A stretch of 64,000 nt of DNA, from contig NZ_JAFMTB010000002.1 of assembly GCF_017916475.1 (NCBI RefSeq), forward strand, positions 186,001-250,000, written 5' to 3'. The position numbers and the translations under genes are program-made. Source of the DNA: Patulibacter sp. SYSU D01012 (GTDB taxonomy: Bacteria; Actinomycetota; Thermoleophilia; Solirubrobacterales; Solirubrobacteraceae). The notes under the pieces are model-generated. The model was not told where the DNA came from. It did no database searches and saw only the letters and a program-made list of their open reading frames with translations. Below, piece after piece: positions 16,585 through 25,473 of this stretch (its first letter is position 1; the number at the start of each line of letters is the position of its first letter).

Positions 16585-17241
16585 ATGGCGAAGCAGCAGC
16601 AGCGGCAGATGCGGATCGAGCAGCGGGGCGGCATGGCCGCCATGCAGGCGCTCGAGCAGCGCTCGGACGAGGACCTGCTGCGCGAGACGCGCAACCGGTC
16701 CGCCGCCCGCGCGATCCTCGGCAGCCGCGCGGCGGAGCGCTACGACGGCGCCGCCGCCCGCAAGTACTTCCAGGAGGCGATCGCGGCGGCTCGTCCGCAG
16801 GAGCGCCCCCAGATCCGCCGGATGGCCGAGGCCGCGCTCGCGCTCGCCGACCGCCGCTCGGGCGACCTGCGCGCCGCCGCCCAGCGCCTGGGCCAGGAGG
16901 CGCCGTCGGGCCGCCAGCTGTTCCTGCTGCGCCTGTCCGGGCTGCTCGTCCCGCCCCCCGGCGCCGGCGGGCTCGCCCGCGCCCGCGGCGTGCTGCTCAT
17001 CCTCCTGATCATCGTCCTGCTCGTCGCCGTCGGCACGGGCATCGTCGCGCTGATCTCGCTGCCCTTCGGCGGCCTGGCGCTCGACGCGTCGATCCTGCTC
17101 GGCCTGCTCCTGGCGGTCGGCGCGATCGTGGCGCTCGTGCTCTTCGGGCGCCGCCGCCAGGCGCGCGCGGCCGCGTCGCGGCAGGAGCAGGCCGCGGCGC
17201 AGCGGCAGCCGACGAATCGCGCCGCCCGCCGCCGCGGCTGA
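16585..17241 (+). CDS. Two-helix membrane protein of unknown function
   Basis: A 218-residue protein. The N-terminal 130 residues are Gln/Arg/Ala-rich and helical with TPR-like spacing (AARKYFQEAIAAARPQ near 55-70). Two strong transmembrane helices follow at about 137-160 and 165-190, then a basic, Gln-rich tail. This suggests an N-in/C-in anchored cytoplasmic protein. A TACCAT box lies 9 nt upstream of the ATG. I do not recognise the family. Confidence 0.6.
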   Translation: MAKQQQRQMRIEQRGGMAAMQALEQRSDEDLLRETRNRSAARAILGSRAAERYDGAAARKYFQEAIAAARPQERPQIRRMAEAALALADRRSGDLRAAAQRLGQEAPSGRQLFLLRLSGLLVPPPGAGGLARARGVLLILLIIVLLVAVGTGIVALISLPFGGLALDASILLGLLLAVGAIVALVLFGRRRQARAAASRQEQAAAQRQPTNRAARRRG

Positions 17242-17309
17242 GCGGCGCGGCGGCGGTCCGGCCGGCAAGAAACCCCCTGGGCGTCCCCGGGGGCCGCTAG
17301 CCTCGGGGC

Positions 17310-17861
17310 GTGACGGACGCCGACGGCAGCCTGCGCACCGACCGCCTGCGGGTGCGTCCGATGGCGGACGGCGACTTCGACGCCCTCCTCCAGGGCCTCC
17401 AGGATCCGGACCGCCCGTGGGCGGACGGGTACCCGCTCGACGAGAGCCTCGTCTCCGCCGCGATGGTGCAGGCGCGGCGGGCCGACGCCGGCGGCTGCGA
17501 CGTGGCCCCCTGGACGCAGTACCAGGTGATCCTCGAGGGCGAGGACGTCGTCGTGGGCGACCTGACGTTCCTGGAGCCGCCCGACGACGACCGCGTCGCG
17601 CTCGTCACGTTCGGCATCGCGCCGAGCCGCCGCCGCCAGGGCTTCGCGACGGAGATGCTCGACGCGCTCGTGCGCTGGGCGCGCGAGCGGCCGGACATCC
17701 GCGGCCTGCGCGCCGACACGGACCTGGTCAACCCCGCCAGCCACGGGGTGCTGCGCGCCGCGGGCCTGCGCGTCGTGCAGGACGACGGCGACCGGCAGCT
17801 GTACGAGCTGCGCTGGGAGCGGCCGGAGCGCGTGCCCCGGGCCGCGGTCGGCGGCGCCTGA
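17310..17861 (+). CDS. GNAT-family N-acetyltransferase
   Basis: A 183-residue RimJ/RimL-like GNAT. The N-terminal LRTDRLRVRPM segment and the acetyl-CoA pocket VTFGIAPSRRRQGFATEML near 101-120 (the R/Q-x-x-G-x-G/A signature is RRQGFA) are clear, followed by a NPASHGVLRAAGL segment typical of the family. The acceptor is unknown. GTG start with a TAGCCT box 6 nt upstream. Confidence 0.82.
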   Translation: MTDADGSLRTDRLRVRPMADGDFDALLQGLQDPDRPWADGYPLDESLVSAAMVQARRADAGGCDVAPWTQYQVILEGEDVVVGDLTFLEPPDDDRVALVTFGIAPSRRRQGFATEMLDALVRWARERPDIRGLRADTDLVNPASHGVLRAAGLRVVQDDGDRQLYELRWERPERVPRAAVGGA

Positions 17862-17873
17862 GCGCCGCCGGGC

Positions 17874-18608
17874 TCAGCCCGCGGACGCGATGGCCTTCTG
17901 GATGACGATCGGCGTCGCCGGCGGCCCGTCGGCCCCGGTGCCCTGCTCGGCGATCCGGTCGACCGCGTCCATCCCGCGGGTCACCTTGCCGACGATCGCG
18001 TAGTCGGGCGGCAGGCCCGCGTCCTCGCCGGTGACGACGAAGAACTGGCTGCCGGACGTGCCGGCCTTCTCCGCGCCCGTCTTCGCCATCGCGACGACCC
18101 CGCGCGTGTAGGCGGCGTCCTTCGGCGGGGTCTCGCGCACGGAGTACCCCGGACCGCCGGTGCCGTCGCCGGCCGGGTCGCCGCCCTGGATGACGAACCC
18201 GGGCGAGATCCGGTGGAAGGTCAGGCCGTCGAAGAAGCCGGCCTTCGTCAGCGAGACGAACGACGCGCTCGTCCGCGGCTGGCGCTTCGTGTCCAGCCGG
18301 ATGGTGAACGACCCGCAGTTCGTCGCCATCCGCACCGTCCACCGGCCGGACAGGCGCGCGGGCTTCGGCCGTGGGGCGTCGGGCTCGCCCGACCGGGGCT
18401 CGGGCGCCGCGACCTCGCGGCAGCCGGCGTCCGTCGCGTCGGTGGTCGTCGTGGCGGTGGACGCCGTGGTGGCGGTCGTCGTCGCGGTGGTCTTCCCCGC
18501 GTCGGACGAGGCGTCGTCGTCGCCCCCGCAGGCGGCCAGGCCGGTCGCCAGGGCGGCGGCGGTGAGCAGGACGGGAAGGCGGCGGGCCGCACGGGACGAG
18601 AGGGGCAC
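17874..18608 (-). CDS. Cyclophilin-type peptidyl-prolyl isomerase lipoprotein
   Basis: A 244-residue exported foldase. The signal peptide ends in a LAAC lipobox with Cys27, then an Asp/Thr-rich linker. A cyclophilin domain occupies about 85-240, with FHRISPGFVIQGGDP (the active-site FHR) and GTSGSQFFV near 190. It should catalyse proline isomerisation in proteins outside the membrane. The GTG start is supported by a TATCCT box 6 nt upstream; the longer reading frame is antisense to the lipid kinase. Confidence 0.88.
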   Translation of the reverse strand: MPLSSRAARRLPVLLTAAALATGLAACGGDDDASSDAGKTTATTTATTASTATTTTDATDAGCREVAAPEPRSGEPDAPRPKPARLSGRWTVRMATNCGSFTIRLDTKRQPRTSASFVSLTKAGFFDGLTFHRISPGFVIQGGDPAGDGTGGPGYSVRETPPKDAAYTRGVVAMAKTGAEKAGTSGSQFFVVTGEDAGLPPDYAIVGKVTRGMDAVDRIAEQGTGADGPPATPIVIQKAIASAG

Positions 18609-18687
18609 GCGCGCAGGATAGTCGGCCCGCCGCGACCGGGGGCACGGCGTCCGCGCCCGACGCGACGGCGCGGGCGACGGATGCGGG

Positions 18688-19713
18688 ATGATCCGCGGCG
18701 TGCGCGGCCGCTCCTCCGACGCGCGTCCCGTCGTGGACGCGCCCGTCACCCCCGCCCCCGTCCGGAGCTTCGTCCTCCTCGTCAACCCGACCGCCGGCGG
18801 CGGGCGCGGCCGGCACGCCGGCGACGCCGCGGCCGCCCGCCTGCGCGCCCGCGGCGCCCGGTTCCGCACGATCGTCGCCGCCAGCGCCGAGGCCGCGACC
18901 GCCGCGGCGATCGCGGCGATCGACGCCGGCGACGTGCCGGTGGCCGTCGGGGGCGACGGCACCCTGCGGCTGGTCGCGGACGCGGCGCTCGGGCGCCCGG
19001 GCGCGGTCGTCGGCCTGGTGCCCGGCGGACGCGGCAACGACGTGGCCCGCCACCTGGGCCTGCCCGCCGACCCCGCCGCGGCCGCCGACGCGCTGGTCGA
19101 CGGCGACGCCGTGCCCGTCGACGCCGGCGTCGCGGTCGCCGGCGACGGCACCCGCCGCAGCTTCCTCTCCGTCGCGTGCGTCGGCTTCGACGCCGAGGCC
19201 AACCGCATAGCCGACGCCGCGCCGGCACGGCTGGGGCGCTTCGCGTACGTGTGGGGTGCCCTCGGCGCCCTCGCCGGCCTGCGCCCGACGGACTTCGCGA
19301 TCGAGGTCGACGGCACGCCCGTGGCCCAGCGCGCGCTGCTCGTCGCGGTCGGGAACGCCGGCTCGTACGGTGGAGGGATGCGCATCGCGCCCCACTCGTC
19401 CGTCGCGGACGGCGTCTTCGACGTCGTGGCCGTGGGCCACACGGGCCGTCGCCCCGACGCCTGCGGCTGGCGCGACCGCCTGCGCATCGTCCACCTGCTG
19501 CCGGCGGTGTTCCGCGGCAGCCACGTCCGCATGCCGTCCGTCAGCGTCCGCCGTGCGGCCCAGGTCCGCATCGCGGCGGACGCGCCGCTGCTCGCCTACG
19601 CCGACGGCGACCCGATCGGCCCCCTCCCCATGACCCTCTCCACCGTCCCCGCCGCGCTGTCGCTCCTCGTCCCGCCCGGACACCGCGCCCCGGCGCTGGA
19701 GGTCGGCCGATGA
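18688..19713 (+). CDS. Diacylglycerol kinase-family lipid kinase
   Basis: A 341-residue DAGK-catalytic protein. The motifs NPTAGGG (33-39), GGDGT (88-92) and PGGRGND (112-118) form the nucleotide site; a second domain has GMRIAPHSSVADGVFDVV. The family phosphorylates diacylglycerol or related lipids at the inner membrane face. It overlaps murT by 4 bp and heads a four-gene overlapping operon, which suggests it recycles lipid or prenol linked to cell-wall precursor handling. The first 25 residues are weakly conserved and the true start could be slightly downstream. Confidence 0.85.
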   Translation: MIRGVRGRSSDARPVVDAPVTPAPVRSFVLLVNPTAGGGRGRHAGDAAAARLRARGARFRTIVAASAEAATAAAIAAIDAGDVPVAVGGDGTLRLVADAALGRPGAVVGLVPGGRGNDVARHLGLPADPAAAADALVDGDAVPVDAGVAVAGDGTRRSFLSVACVGFDAEANRIADAAPARLGRFAYVWGALGALAGLRPTDFAIEVDGTPVAQRALLVAVGNAGSYGGGMRIAPHSSVADGVFDVVAVGHTGRRPDACGWRDRLRIVHLLPAVFRGSHVRMPSVSVRRAAQVRIAADAPLLAYADGDPIGPLPMTLSTVPAALSLLVPPGHRAPALEVGR

Positions 19714-21116
19714 GCGCGCCCGCGCGCACCCGCGGAGTGCCGCTGCCCGCCGCGCTCGCCGCGGCCCGCGCCGCCGGCCGGGTCGCCCGCGCCGCCGGCA
19801 AGGGCGGCACGAGCCTGCCGGGCAAGGTGCTGACCACGCTGCGCCCGGACGCGATCGGTCGGATGGCGGACCGCCTCGACGAGGGCTGCGTCGTCCTGTC
19901 CGCGACGAACGGCAAGACGACGACCGCCGCCCTGGTGGCGTCGATCCTCGAGCACCACGGCACGACCCTCGTCCACAACCGCCAGGGCGCCAACATGGCC
20001 GGCGGGATCGCCGCCACGCTCATGGGCTCCTGGCGCCGCGGGCGGCCGGACGGGCGGCTGGGCCTGTTCGAGGTCGACGAGTTCTGGCTCGGCGGGCTCG
20101 TGCGGCAGCTGCGCCCGCGCGTCGTCCTGCTCGCCAACCTCTTCCGCGACCAGCTCGACCGCTACGGCGAGCTCGAGGCGATCGCGGACCGCTGGCACGA
20201 CATGGTCGCCGCCGACGGCGCGGACGGGTTCCGCCTGGTGCTCGGCGCCGACGACCCGGCCGTGGCGGACCTGGGCCTGGAGCGCGACGACGTCCTGTAC
20301 TTCGGCGTCCAGGACGTCTCCGTCGCGCTCGCCACCGTCGACCACGCGGCCGACGCCACGACCTGCCGGGTGTGCGGGACCGCCTACGACTACACCGCGT
20401 CCTTCGTCGGGCATCTCGGCCACTACGCGTGCCCGCAGTGCGGACACCGCCGGCCCGACCCGCAGGTCACGGCCGAGCAAGTCGCGCTCGACGGCACCCG
20501 CGGATCGCGGATCGCGCTCCGGCTGCCCGACGCGCTGGTGCACGTCCACCTGCGCCTGCCCGGGCTCTACAACGTCTACAACGCCCTGGCCGCCGCGGCG
20601 CTCGCCCACGCCCTCGGCGTGCCGACCGCCGCGATCGCCGCGGGCCTCGAGGCGACGGCCGCCGCGTTCGGCCGCGCCGAGACGGTGCGCGTCGACGGGC
20701 GCGAGCTGCAGCTGCTGCTCGTGAAGAACCCGGCCGGCGCGAACGAGGTGGCGCGCACCCTGACGCTCGCGGACGGCGAGCTGGACCTGCTGGCGATCCT
20801 CAACGACCGCATCGCCGACGGCCGCGACGTCTCGTGGATCTGGGACGCCGACCTGGAGCAGCTCGCGCCGCGCGTCCGGCGCGTGACGTGCGGCGGGACC
20901 CGGGCGGGCGAGATGGCCGTCCGCTGGAAGTACGCGGGCGTGCCGCCCGAGCGGATCGTCGTCGCCGAGGGCGTCGGACCCGCGCTCGACGCCGCCCTCG
21001 CGGGCGCCCCGGACGACCTCGCCGTCCCGCTCCACGCCATCCCGACCTACACCGCGATGCTCGAGCTGCGCGAGGAGCTCGTCCGTCGCGGCGCCGCCAA
21101 GGGGTCCTTCGCATGA
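19710..21116 (+). CDS. murT: Lipid II isoglutaminyl synthase, MurT subunit
   Basis: A 468-residue Mur-ligase homologue. The ATP loop SATNGKTTT is at 64-72. A Cys4 zinc ribbon is inserted in the central domain (CRVC near 219-222 and CPQC near 241-244), as known in MurT. The C-terminal DUF1727 domain ends with IPTYTAMLELREEL. With GatD it amidates the alpha-carboxyl of D-Glu in lipid II to isoglutamine. Start overlaps the lipid kinase stop by 4 bp. A methyltransferase gene separates it from gatD, which is unusual. Confidence 0.93.
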   Translation: MSAPARTRGVPLPAALAAARAAGRVARAAGKGGTSLPGKVLTTLRPDAIGRMADRLDEGCVVLSATNGKTTTAALVASILEHHGTTLVHNRQGANMAGGIAATLMGSWRRGRPDGRLGLFEVDEFWLGGLVRQLRPRVVLLANLFRDQLDRYGELEAIADRWHDMVAADGADGFRLVLGADDPAVADLGLERDDVLYFGVQDVSVALATVDHAADATTCRVCGTAYDYTASFVGHLGHYACPQCGHRRPDPQVTAEQVALDGTRGSRIALRLPDALVHVHLRLPGLYNVYNALAAAALAHALGVPTAAIAAGLEATAAAFGRAETVRVDGRELQLLLVKNPAGANEVARTLTLADGELDLLAILNDRIADGRDVSWIWDADLEQLAPRVRRVTCGGTRAGEMAVRWKYAGVPPERIVVAEGVGPALDAALAGAPDDLAVPLHAIPTYTAMLELREELVRRGAAKGSFA

Positions 21117-21883
21117 GCACCGCCACGCGTCCGCGCGACCCCGATCTGGACCACGTCCGCTGGCACGACCTGGAGTGCGGCGGCTACGACGCCGACCTGC
21201 CGCTGTGGCGCGAGCTCGCCGCCGCCGCGCCGGGCGTCGCGGCCGGCGACGCGCGCGTCCTCGACCTGGGGGCCGGGACGGGTCGCGTCGCCCTGTGGCT
21301 CGCCGCCGCCGGCCACCCCGTCCTGGGCGCCGACGTCGACCCCGTGTTCTGCGCCGAGCTGCGCCGGCGGGCGGGCGTGCGCGACGTCCCGGCCTCGGCC
21401 GTCGTCAGCGACGCGCGCGAGCTGCGCCTGGCGGAGCGGTTCCCGCTCGTCCTGGCGCCGATGCAGACGGTGCAGCTGCTCGGCGGGGCGGCGGCCCGCG
21501 AGGCGATGCTCGTCGGGATCCGGGAGCACCTGACCCCCGGCGGCGTGGCGGCGATCGCGATCGTCGAGGACGTCGAGCCGTTCGACGTCGCCGACGCCGA
21601 GGCCGTGGCGCCCGACATGCGCGACCACGACGGGACCGTCTACGCCAGCCGCCCGGTCGGGGTGACGGTGGCGGACGGGCAGATCGTCCTGGACCGCATC
21701 CGCGAGATCGTCGAGCCGTCCGGCGAGCGGCACGTCTCCTCGGACCGGACGGTCCTCGACGTGCTGGACGCGGACACGCTCGAGGACGAGGCGCGCCACG
21801 CCGGCCTCCGCGTCCTGCCCCGTCGCGCGATCGGCGCGACGGACGATCACGTCGGCAGCCAGGTGGTGATGCTCGGTGCCTGA
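21113..21883 (+). CDS. SAM-dependent methyltransferase inserted between murT and gatD
   Basis: A 256-residue class I methyltransferase. The AdoMet motif VLDLGAGTGRVALWLA is near 44-59, the acidic residue at the end of strand 2 lies in GADVDP near 68-73, and motif IV/V segments MQTVQLLG and LTPGGVAAIAIVED follow. The substrate is unknown. It overlaps murT by 4 bp and gatD by 8 bp, so the three are translationally coupled. That context suggests a cell-wall precursor or envelope lipid as substrate, but this is inference. Confidence 0.8.
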   Translation: MSTATRPRDPDLDHVRWHDLECGGYDADLPLWRELAAAAPGVAAGDARVLDLGAGTGRVALWLAAAGHPVLGADVDPVFCAELRRRAGVRDVPASAVVSDARELRLAERFPLVLAPMQTVQLLGGAAAREAMLVGIREHLTPGGVAAIAIVEDVEPFDVADAEAVAPDMRDHDGTVYASRPVGVTVADGQIVLDRIREIVEPSGERHVSSDRTVLDVLDADTLEDEARHAGLRVLPRRAIGATDDHVGSQVVMLGA

Positions 21884-22598
21884 GCGCACGCTGCGCGTCG
21901 GGGCGCTCTACCCCGACCTCCTGAACATCTACGCGGACCGCGGCAACCTGCTCATGCTCGAGCGGCGCTGCGCGTGGCGGGGGATCGGCTTCGAGCTCGT
22001 CCGCTCGTCCCTGGGCGACGAGCTCGATCCCGACGCCCACGACCTGCTGTACCTGGGCGGCGGACAGGACCGGGACCAGAAGCTCTGCGCGCTGGACCTG
22101 TCCACGGTGAAGCGCGACGCGGTGCACGCCCACGCGGCGCGCGGCGGCGCGGTGCTGGCCGTCTGCGGCGGCTACCAGCTGCTCGGCCACGAGTACGCGC
22201 TGCAGCCCGGCGAGCACCTGCCCGGCGTCGGGTTGCTCGACCTGCGCACGGAGCGCGGCGACGGACGCCTGATCGGCAACGTGGCCATCGAGGTCGACGG
22301 ACGCACCCTCGCGGGCTTCGAGAACCACGGCGGACGGACGATCCTCGCGGAGGGCCAGGAGCCGCTCGGTCGCGTGCTCGCCGGCCACGGCAACACCGGG
22401 ACGTCGGGCTACGAGGGCGCGCGGCGCGGCAACGTCGTCGGCACGTACCTGCACGGGCCGCTCCTGCCGAAGAACGCGTGGTTCGCCGACTGGCTCATCG
22501 CGGCCGCCCTCGGACTGGACGCCGCGGAGCTGGCGCCGCTCGACGACCGCTTCGAGGACGCCGCGCACGGCGAGGCGCGTCGCGCGGCCGGCGTCTGA
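21876..22598 (+). CDS. gatD: Lipid II isoglutaminyl synthase, glutaminase subunit GatD
   Basis: A 240-residue CobB/CobQ-like class I glutamine amidotransferase. The nucleophile Cys97 lies in LAVCGGYQLLG and the partner His193 in YLHGPLLPKN. YPDLLNIYADRGN at 12-24 is the GatD N-terminal signature. It supplies ammonia to MurT for amidation of lipid II D-glutamate. GTG start inside the methyltransferase gene. Length matches the family. Confidence 0.93.
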   Translation: MPERTLRVGALYPDLLNIYADRGNLLMLERRCAWRGIGFELVRSSLGDELDPDAHDLLYLGGGQDRDQKLCALDLSTVKRDAVHAHAARGGAVLAVCGGYQLLGHEYALQPGEHLPGVGLLDLRTERGDGRLIGNVAIEVDGRTLAGFENHGGRTILAEGQEPLGRVLAGHGNTGTSGYEGARRGNVVGTYLHGPLLPKNAWFADWLIAAALGLDAAELAPLDDRFEDAAHGEARRAAGV

Positions 22599-22699
22599 GC
22601 GGGCTCCGGGGCGCCCGTGGCGGGGTGAGGCGACGCACCGGCGCAAGATCGCCGGATGCGCGTGGCGCGCCCTGGGTACCCGCTTCCGCGGGGCCCATG

Positions 22700-22816
22700 C
22701 GCGCTCCGTGAACCTGGTTTCCCGATCGGGTTTTCTGAATTTACTCGAGGGTCGGCCCGGAGTCGCTGTTAGCATCCGCTCGCGGCGGGGCCAGGCCGGT
22801 CCCGATCCGCGAGGAG
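22700..22816 (+). promoter_or_regulatory. Promoter and leader of the osmoprotectant transporter operon
   Basis: The 222-bp gap after gatD contains an AT-richer stretch (about 22717-22745, with GGTTTTCTGAATTTACT) and a TAGCAT box at 22770-22775 that could be a -10 element. GAGGAG at 22811-22816 is a good ribosome binding site for the following ATG. Unlike many genes here this one has a leader. An osmotic regulator might act at the AT-rich stretch; none is identifiable. Confidence 0.4.
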
Positions 22817-22820
22817 CCCC

Positions 22821-23990
22821 ATGGACGCCAGCCCCCAGCCCCCGACGACGACCCCGCCGGCGGGCCTGCGCTTCGAGGACGTGACGAAGCGCTACCCCGG
22901 CGCGGACGCCCCCACGATCGACGGGCTGACGCTCGAGGTCCCCGCGGGCGAGATCTGCGTGCTCGTCGGGCCGTCCGGCTGCGGGAAGACCACCGCGATG
23001 CGGATGGTCAACCGGATGATCGAGCCGACCTCCGGCCGGATCCTCATCGGGGGGCGGCCGAACACCGACCGTCCCGCTGCCGACGTGCGCCGCGAGATCG
23101 GGTACGTCATCCAGCAGACCGGGCTCTTCCCGCACCGCACCGTCGCGGACAACGTCGCCACGGTGCCGCGTCTGCTCGACTGGCCGAAGGACCGCATCGC
23201 CGCCCGCACCGCCGAGCTGCTCGAGCTCGTCGGCCTCGACCCCGCCCTCGGCGGTCGGTACCCGGCCCAGCTCTCCGGCGGCCAGCGCCAGCGCGTCGGC
23301 GTCGCCCGCGCGCTCGCGGTCGACCCGCCGGTGATGCTCATGGACGAGCCCTTCGGGGCGATCGACCCGATCACGCGCGAGCGGCTGCAGAACGAGTTCC
23401 TGCGGCTGCAGGCGCGCCACGGGCGCACCGTCGTCTTCGTCACCCACGACATCGACGAGGCGATCAAGATGGGCGACCGCATCGCCGTGATGCGGCCCGG
23501 CGGCCACCTGGCGCAGTACGCCACGCCCGCCGAGCTGCTGCTCGAGCCCGCCGACGACTTCGTCGAGCAGTTCGTCGGCGCCGACCGGGCGCTGAAGCGC
23601 CTGGCGCTCGGCCGCGTGCGCGACCTGCGGCTGGAGCCCGTGGTGCTCGTGCGGCGCGACGACCCCGTCGCCGGCATCCGCGACCGGCTCGCCGGCGCGG
23701 CCGTCCCCTACCCCCTCGTGATCGACGCCGACGGCCGGCCGCTCGCGTGGCTCGACGACGACGACCTGCGCGGCGAGCGCCTGGCCGACGGCGCGGGCTC
23801 CGAGGTGGCGGTCGTCGAGCGGGACGACGTCCTGCGCGACGCCTTCTCCGACCTGCTCCAGCACCGGGTGCAGTTCGCCGCGGTCGTCGACGAGCGCGGG
23901 GCGGTCGTCGGCGTGCTCAGCGCGGACGCCGTGGCGCGCGAGCTGGCCCCCGGTCCCGCGCCCCGCGAGCCGGCGGAGGCCGCGGGATGA
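22821..23990 (+). CDS. Osmoprotectant ABC transporter ATPase with CBS domains (OpuBA/OpuCA type)
   Basis: A 389-residue ATPase driving glycine betaine/choline-type uptake. Walker A GPSGCGKT is at 50-57, signature LSGGQRQRVG at 151-160, Walker B LMDEP at 173-177, and the switch His in VFVTHD near 213. Residues about 280-375 resemble paired CBS domains, which sense ionic strength or nucleotides in OpuA/OpuC. It is followed by two permeases and a binding lipoprotein, all overlapping by 4 bp, so the four form one operon. Confidence 0.9.
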   Translation: MDASPQPPTTTPPAGLRFEDVTKRYPGADAPTIDGLTLEVPAGEICVLVGPSGCGKTTAMRMVNRMIEPTSGRILIGGRPNTDRPAADVRREIGYVIQQTGLFPHRTVADNVATVPRLLDWPKDRIAARTAELLELVGLDPALGGRYPAQLSGGQRQRVGVARALAVDPPVMLMDEPFGAIDPITRERLQNEFLRLQARHGRTVVFVTHDIDEAIKMGDRIAVMRPGGHLAQYATPAELLLEPADDFVEQFVGADRALKRLALGRVRDLRLEPVVLVRRDDPVAGIRDRLAGAAVPYPLVIDADGRPLAWLDDDDLRGERLADGAGSEVAVVERDDVLRDAFSDLLQHRVQFAAVVDERGAVVGVLSADAVARELAPGPAPREPAEAAG

Positions 23991-24718
23991 GCGCCGGCCT
24001 GCTCCCCGCCGTCCTGGCGCAGGGCTTCGTCACCGACCGCTCGTCGGACGCCTCCGGCCAGGCCGGGTGCGTCGCGCGCAACGGCGTCTGCCCGAGCTGG
24101 ATCGCCGAGAACCTGGACCGCTACGTCGATCCGCTCGTCCGCCACGTCCTGCTTACGGTCGTCGCGCTCGCGGTCGGCTTCGCGATCTCGTTCGCGCTCG
24201 CCCTGCTCGCGCACCGCCGCCGCTGGCTCGTCGCGCCGATCACGCAGGTCACCGGCATCCTCTACACGATCCCCAGCCTGGCGCTGTTCTTCCTGCTGCT
24301 GCCCATCACCGGCCGCGGGTTCCTGACCGCGGAGATCGCGCTCGTCTCGTACACGCTGCTGATCATCTTCCGCAACGTCGTGGCCGGCTTGGACAACGTC
24401 CCGGACGACGTGATCGACGCCGCGCGCGGGATGGGCCTGACCGAGCGGCAGGTCCTCTGGACCGTCGAGCTGCCGCTCGCGCTGCCCGAGATCACCGCCG
24501 GCCTGCGGATCGCCGCGACCACGACGGTCGGCCTGGCCACCCTGGCGTTCTTCGCCGGCGCCGGTGGCCTGGGCGACCCGATATACGCCGACCTGACGTT
24601 CAAGAGCAACGTCCTCGTGGCCGGCGGCCTGTGCGTGCTGCTGGCGGTCGTCCTGGACCTGCTCGTGCTGCTCGCGCAGCGGCTGCTGACCCCGTGGACG
24701 CGGGCGGTGCCGGCATGA
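23987..24718 (+). CDS. Osmoprotectant ABC transporter permease 1
   Basis: A 243-residue BPD_transp_1 permease. About six transmembrane helices run from residue 47, after an N-terminal region with two cysteines (CVARNGVC). The cytoplasmic EAA-type coupling loop reads DDVIDAARGMGLTERQVLWTVELPLALPEI. It pairs with the second permease to form the membrane channel. Start overlaps the ATPase stop (ATGA). Confidence 0.88.
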   Translation: MSAGLLPAVLAQGFVTDRSSDASGQAGCVARNGVCPSWIAENLDRYVDPLVRHVLLTVVALAVGFAISFALALLAHRRRWLVAPITQVTGILYTIPSLALFFLLLPITGRGFLTAEIALVSYTLLIIFRNVVAGLDNVPDDVIDAARGMGLTERQVLWTVELPLALPEITAGLRIAATTTVGLATLAFFAGAGGLGDPIYADLTFKSNVLVAGGLCVLLAVVLDLLVLLAQRLLTPWTRAVPA

Positions 24719-25473
24719 GCGTCCTCGCCGCGCTCGGCCTGTTCGGCGACGCGATCGACTTCCTCCTGCACGCCCAGGAGTCCCGCACCGGCGGCGAGCA
24801 GGTGGGCGGGCTCGCCGACTTCGGGCAGCTCACGCTCGAGCACCTCGCCGTCGTCGGGGCGTCCGTCGCGCTCGCCGCGCTGATCGCCCTGCCCCTCGGG
24901 CTGACCCTCGGGCACCTGCGGCGCGGCGGCTTCCTCGCCGTGACCGTCGCCAACGTCGGCCGCGCGGTGCCCAGCCTGGCGCTCATCGCCGTCTTCGTCG
25001 CTTTCCTCGGCGTCGGCTTCGGCAACGTCACGCTCGCGCTGACCCTCCTGGCGATCCCGCCGATCCTGACGAACGCGTACGTCGGCGTGACGCAGGTCGA
25101 CCGCGAGGTCGTCGACGCCGCCGTGGGCCAGGGCATGACCGGGGCGCAGGTGCTGCGCGAGATCGAGCTGCCCCTCGCCCTGCCGCTGATCTTCGGCGGC
25201 CTGCGCACGTCGGTCGTCAACGTCATCGCGACGGCGACGATCGCGCCGCTCGCCGGCGTCGTGACGCTCGGCGACCCCATCATCTCGACGAGCGTCTACG
25301 GCGACGCCGGCAAGCTCGCGGCCGCGATCGTCGTGGCGCTGCTCGCGGTCGTCGCCGAGGTCGGCCTGGCCGCCGCCCAGCGCGCCGTCACCCCCCGTCC
25401 CCTCCGCGGCACGCCCGCCCTCGCGGCGCGCGGCCGGTTCCTCCCTCGACGCCGAAAGGGCGCGATCACATGA
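24715..25473 (+). CDS. Osmoprotectant ABC transporter permease 2
   Basis: A 252-residue permease. The EAA-like loop is REVVDAAVGQGMTGAQVLREIELPLALPLI, and about six helices start near residue 40. The C-terminus is a basic extension ending RRRKGAIT. It overlaps both neighbours by 4 bp. Separate binding lipoprotein and two unfused permeases match the OpuB/OpuC (Proline-betaine/choline) architecture rather than the fused OpuA type. Confidence 0.88.
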   Translation: MSVLAALGLFGDAIDFLLHAQESRTGGEQVGGLADFGQLTLEHLAVVGASVALAALIALPLGLTLGHLRRGGFLAVTVANVGRAVPSLALIAVFVAFLGVGFGNVTLALTLLAIPPILTNAYVGVTQVDREVVDAAVGQGMTGAQVLREIELPLALPLIFGGLRTSVVNVIATATIAPLAGVVTLGDPIISTSVYGDAGKLAAAIVVALLAVVAEVGLAAAQRAVTPRPLRGTPALAARGRFLPRRRKGAIT

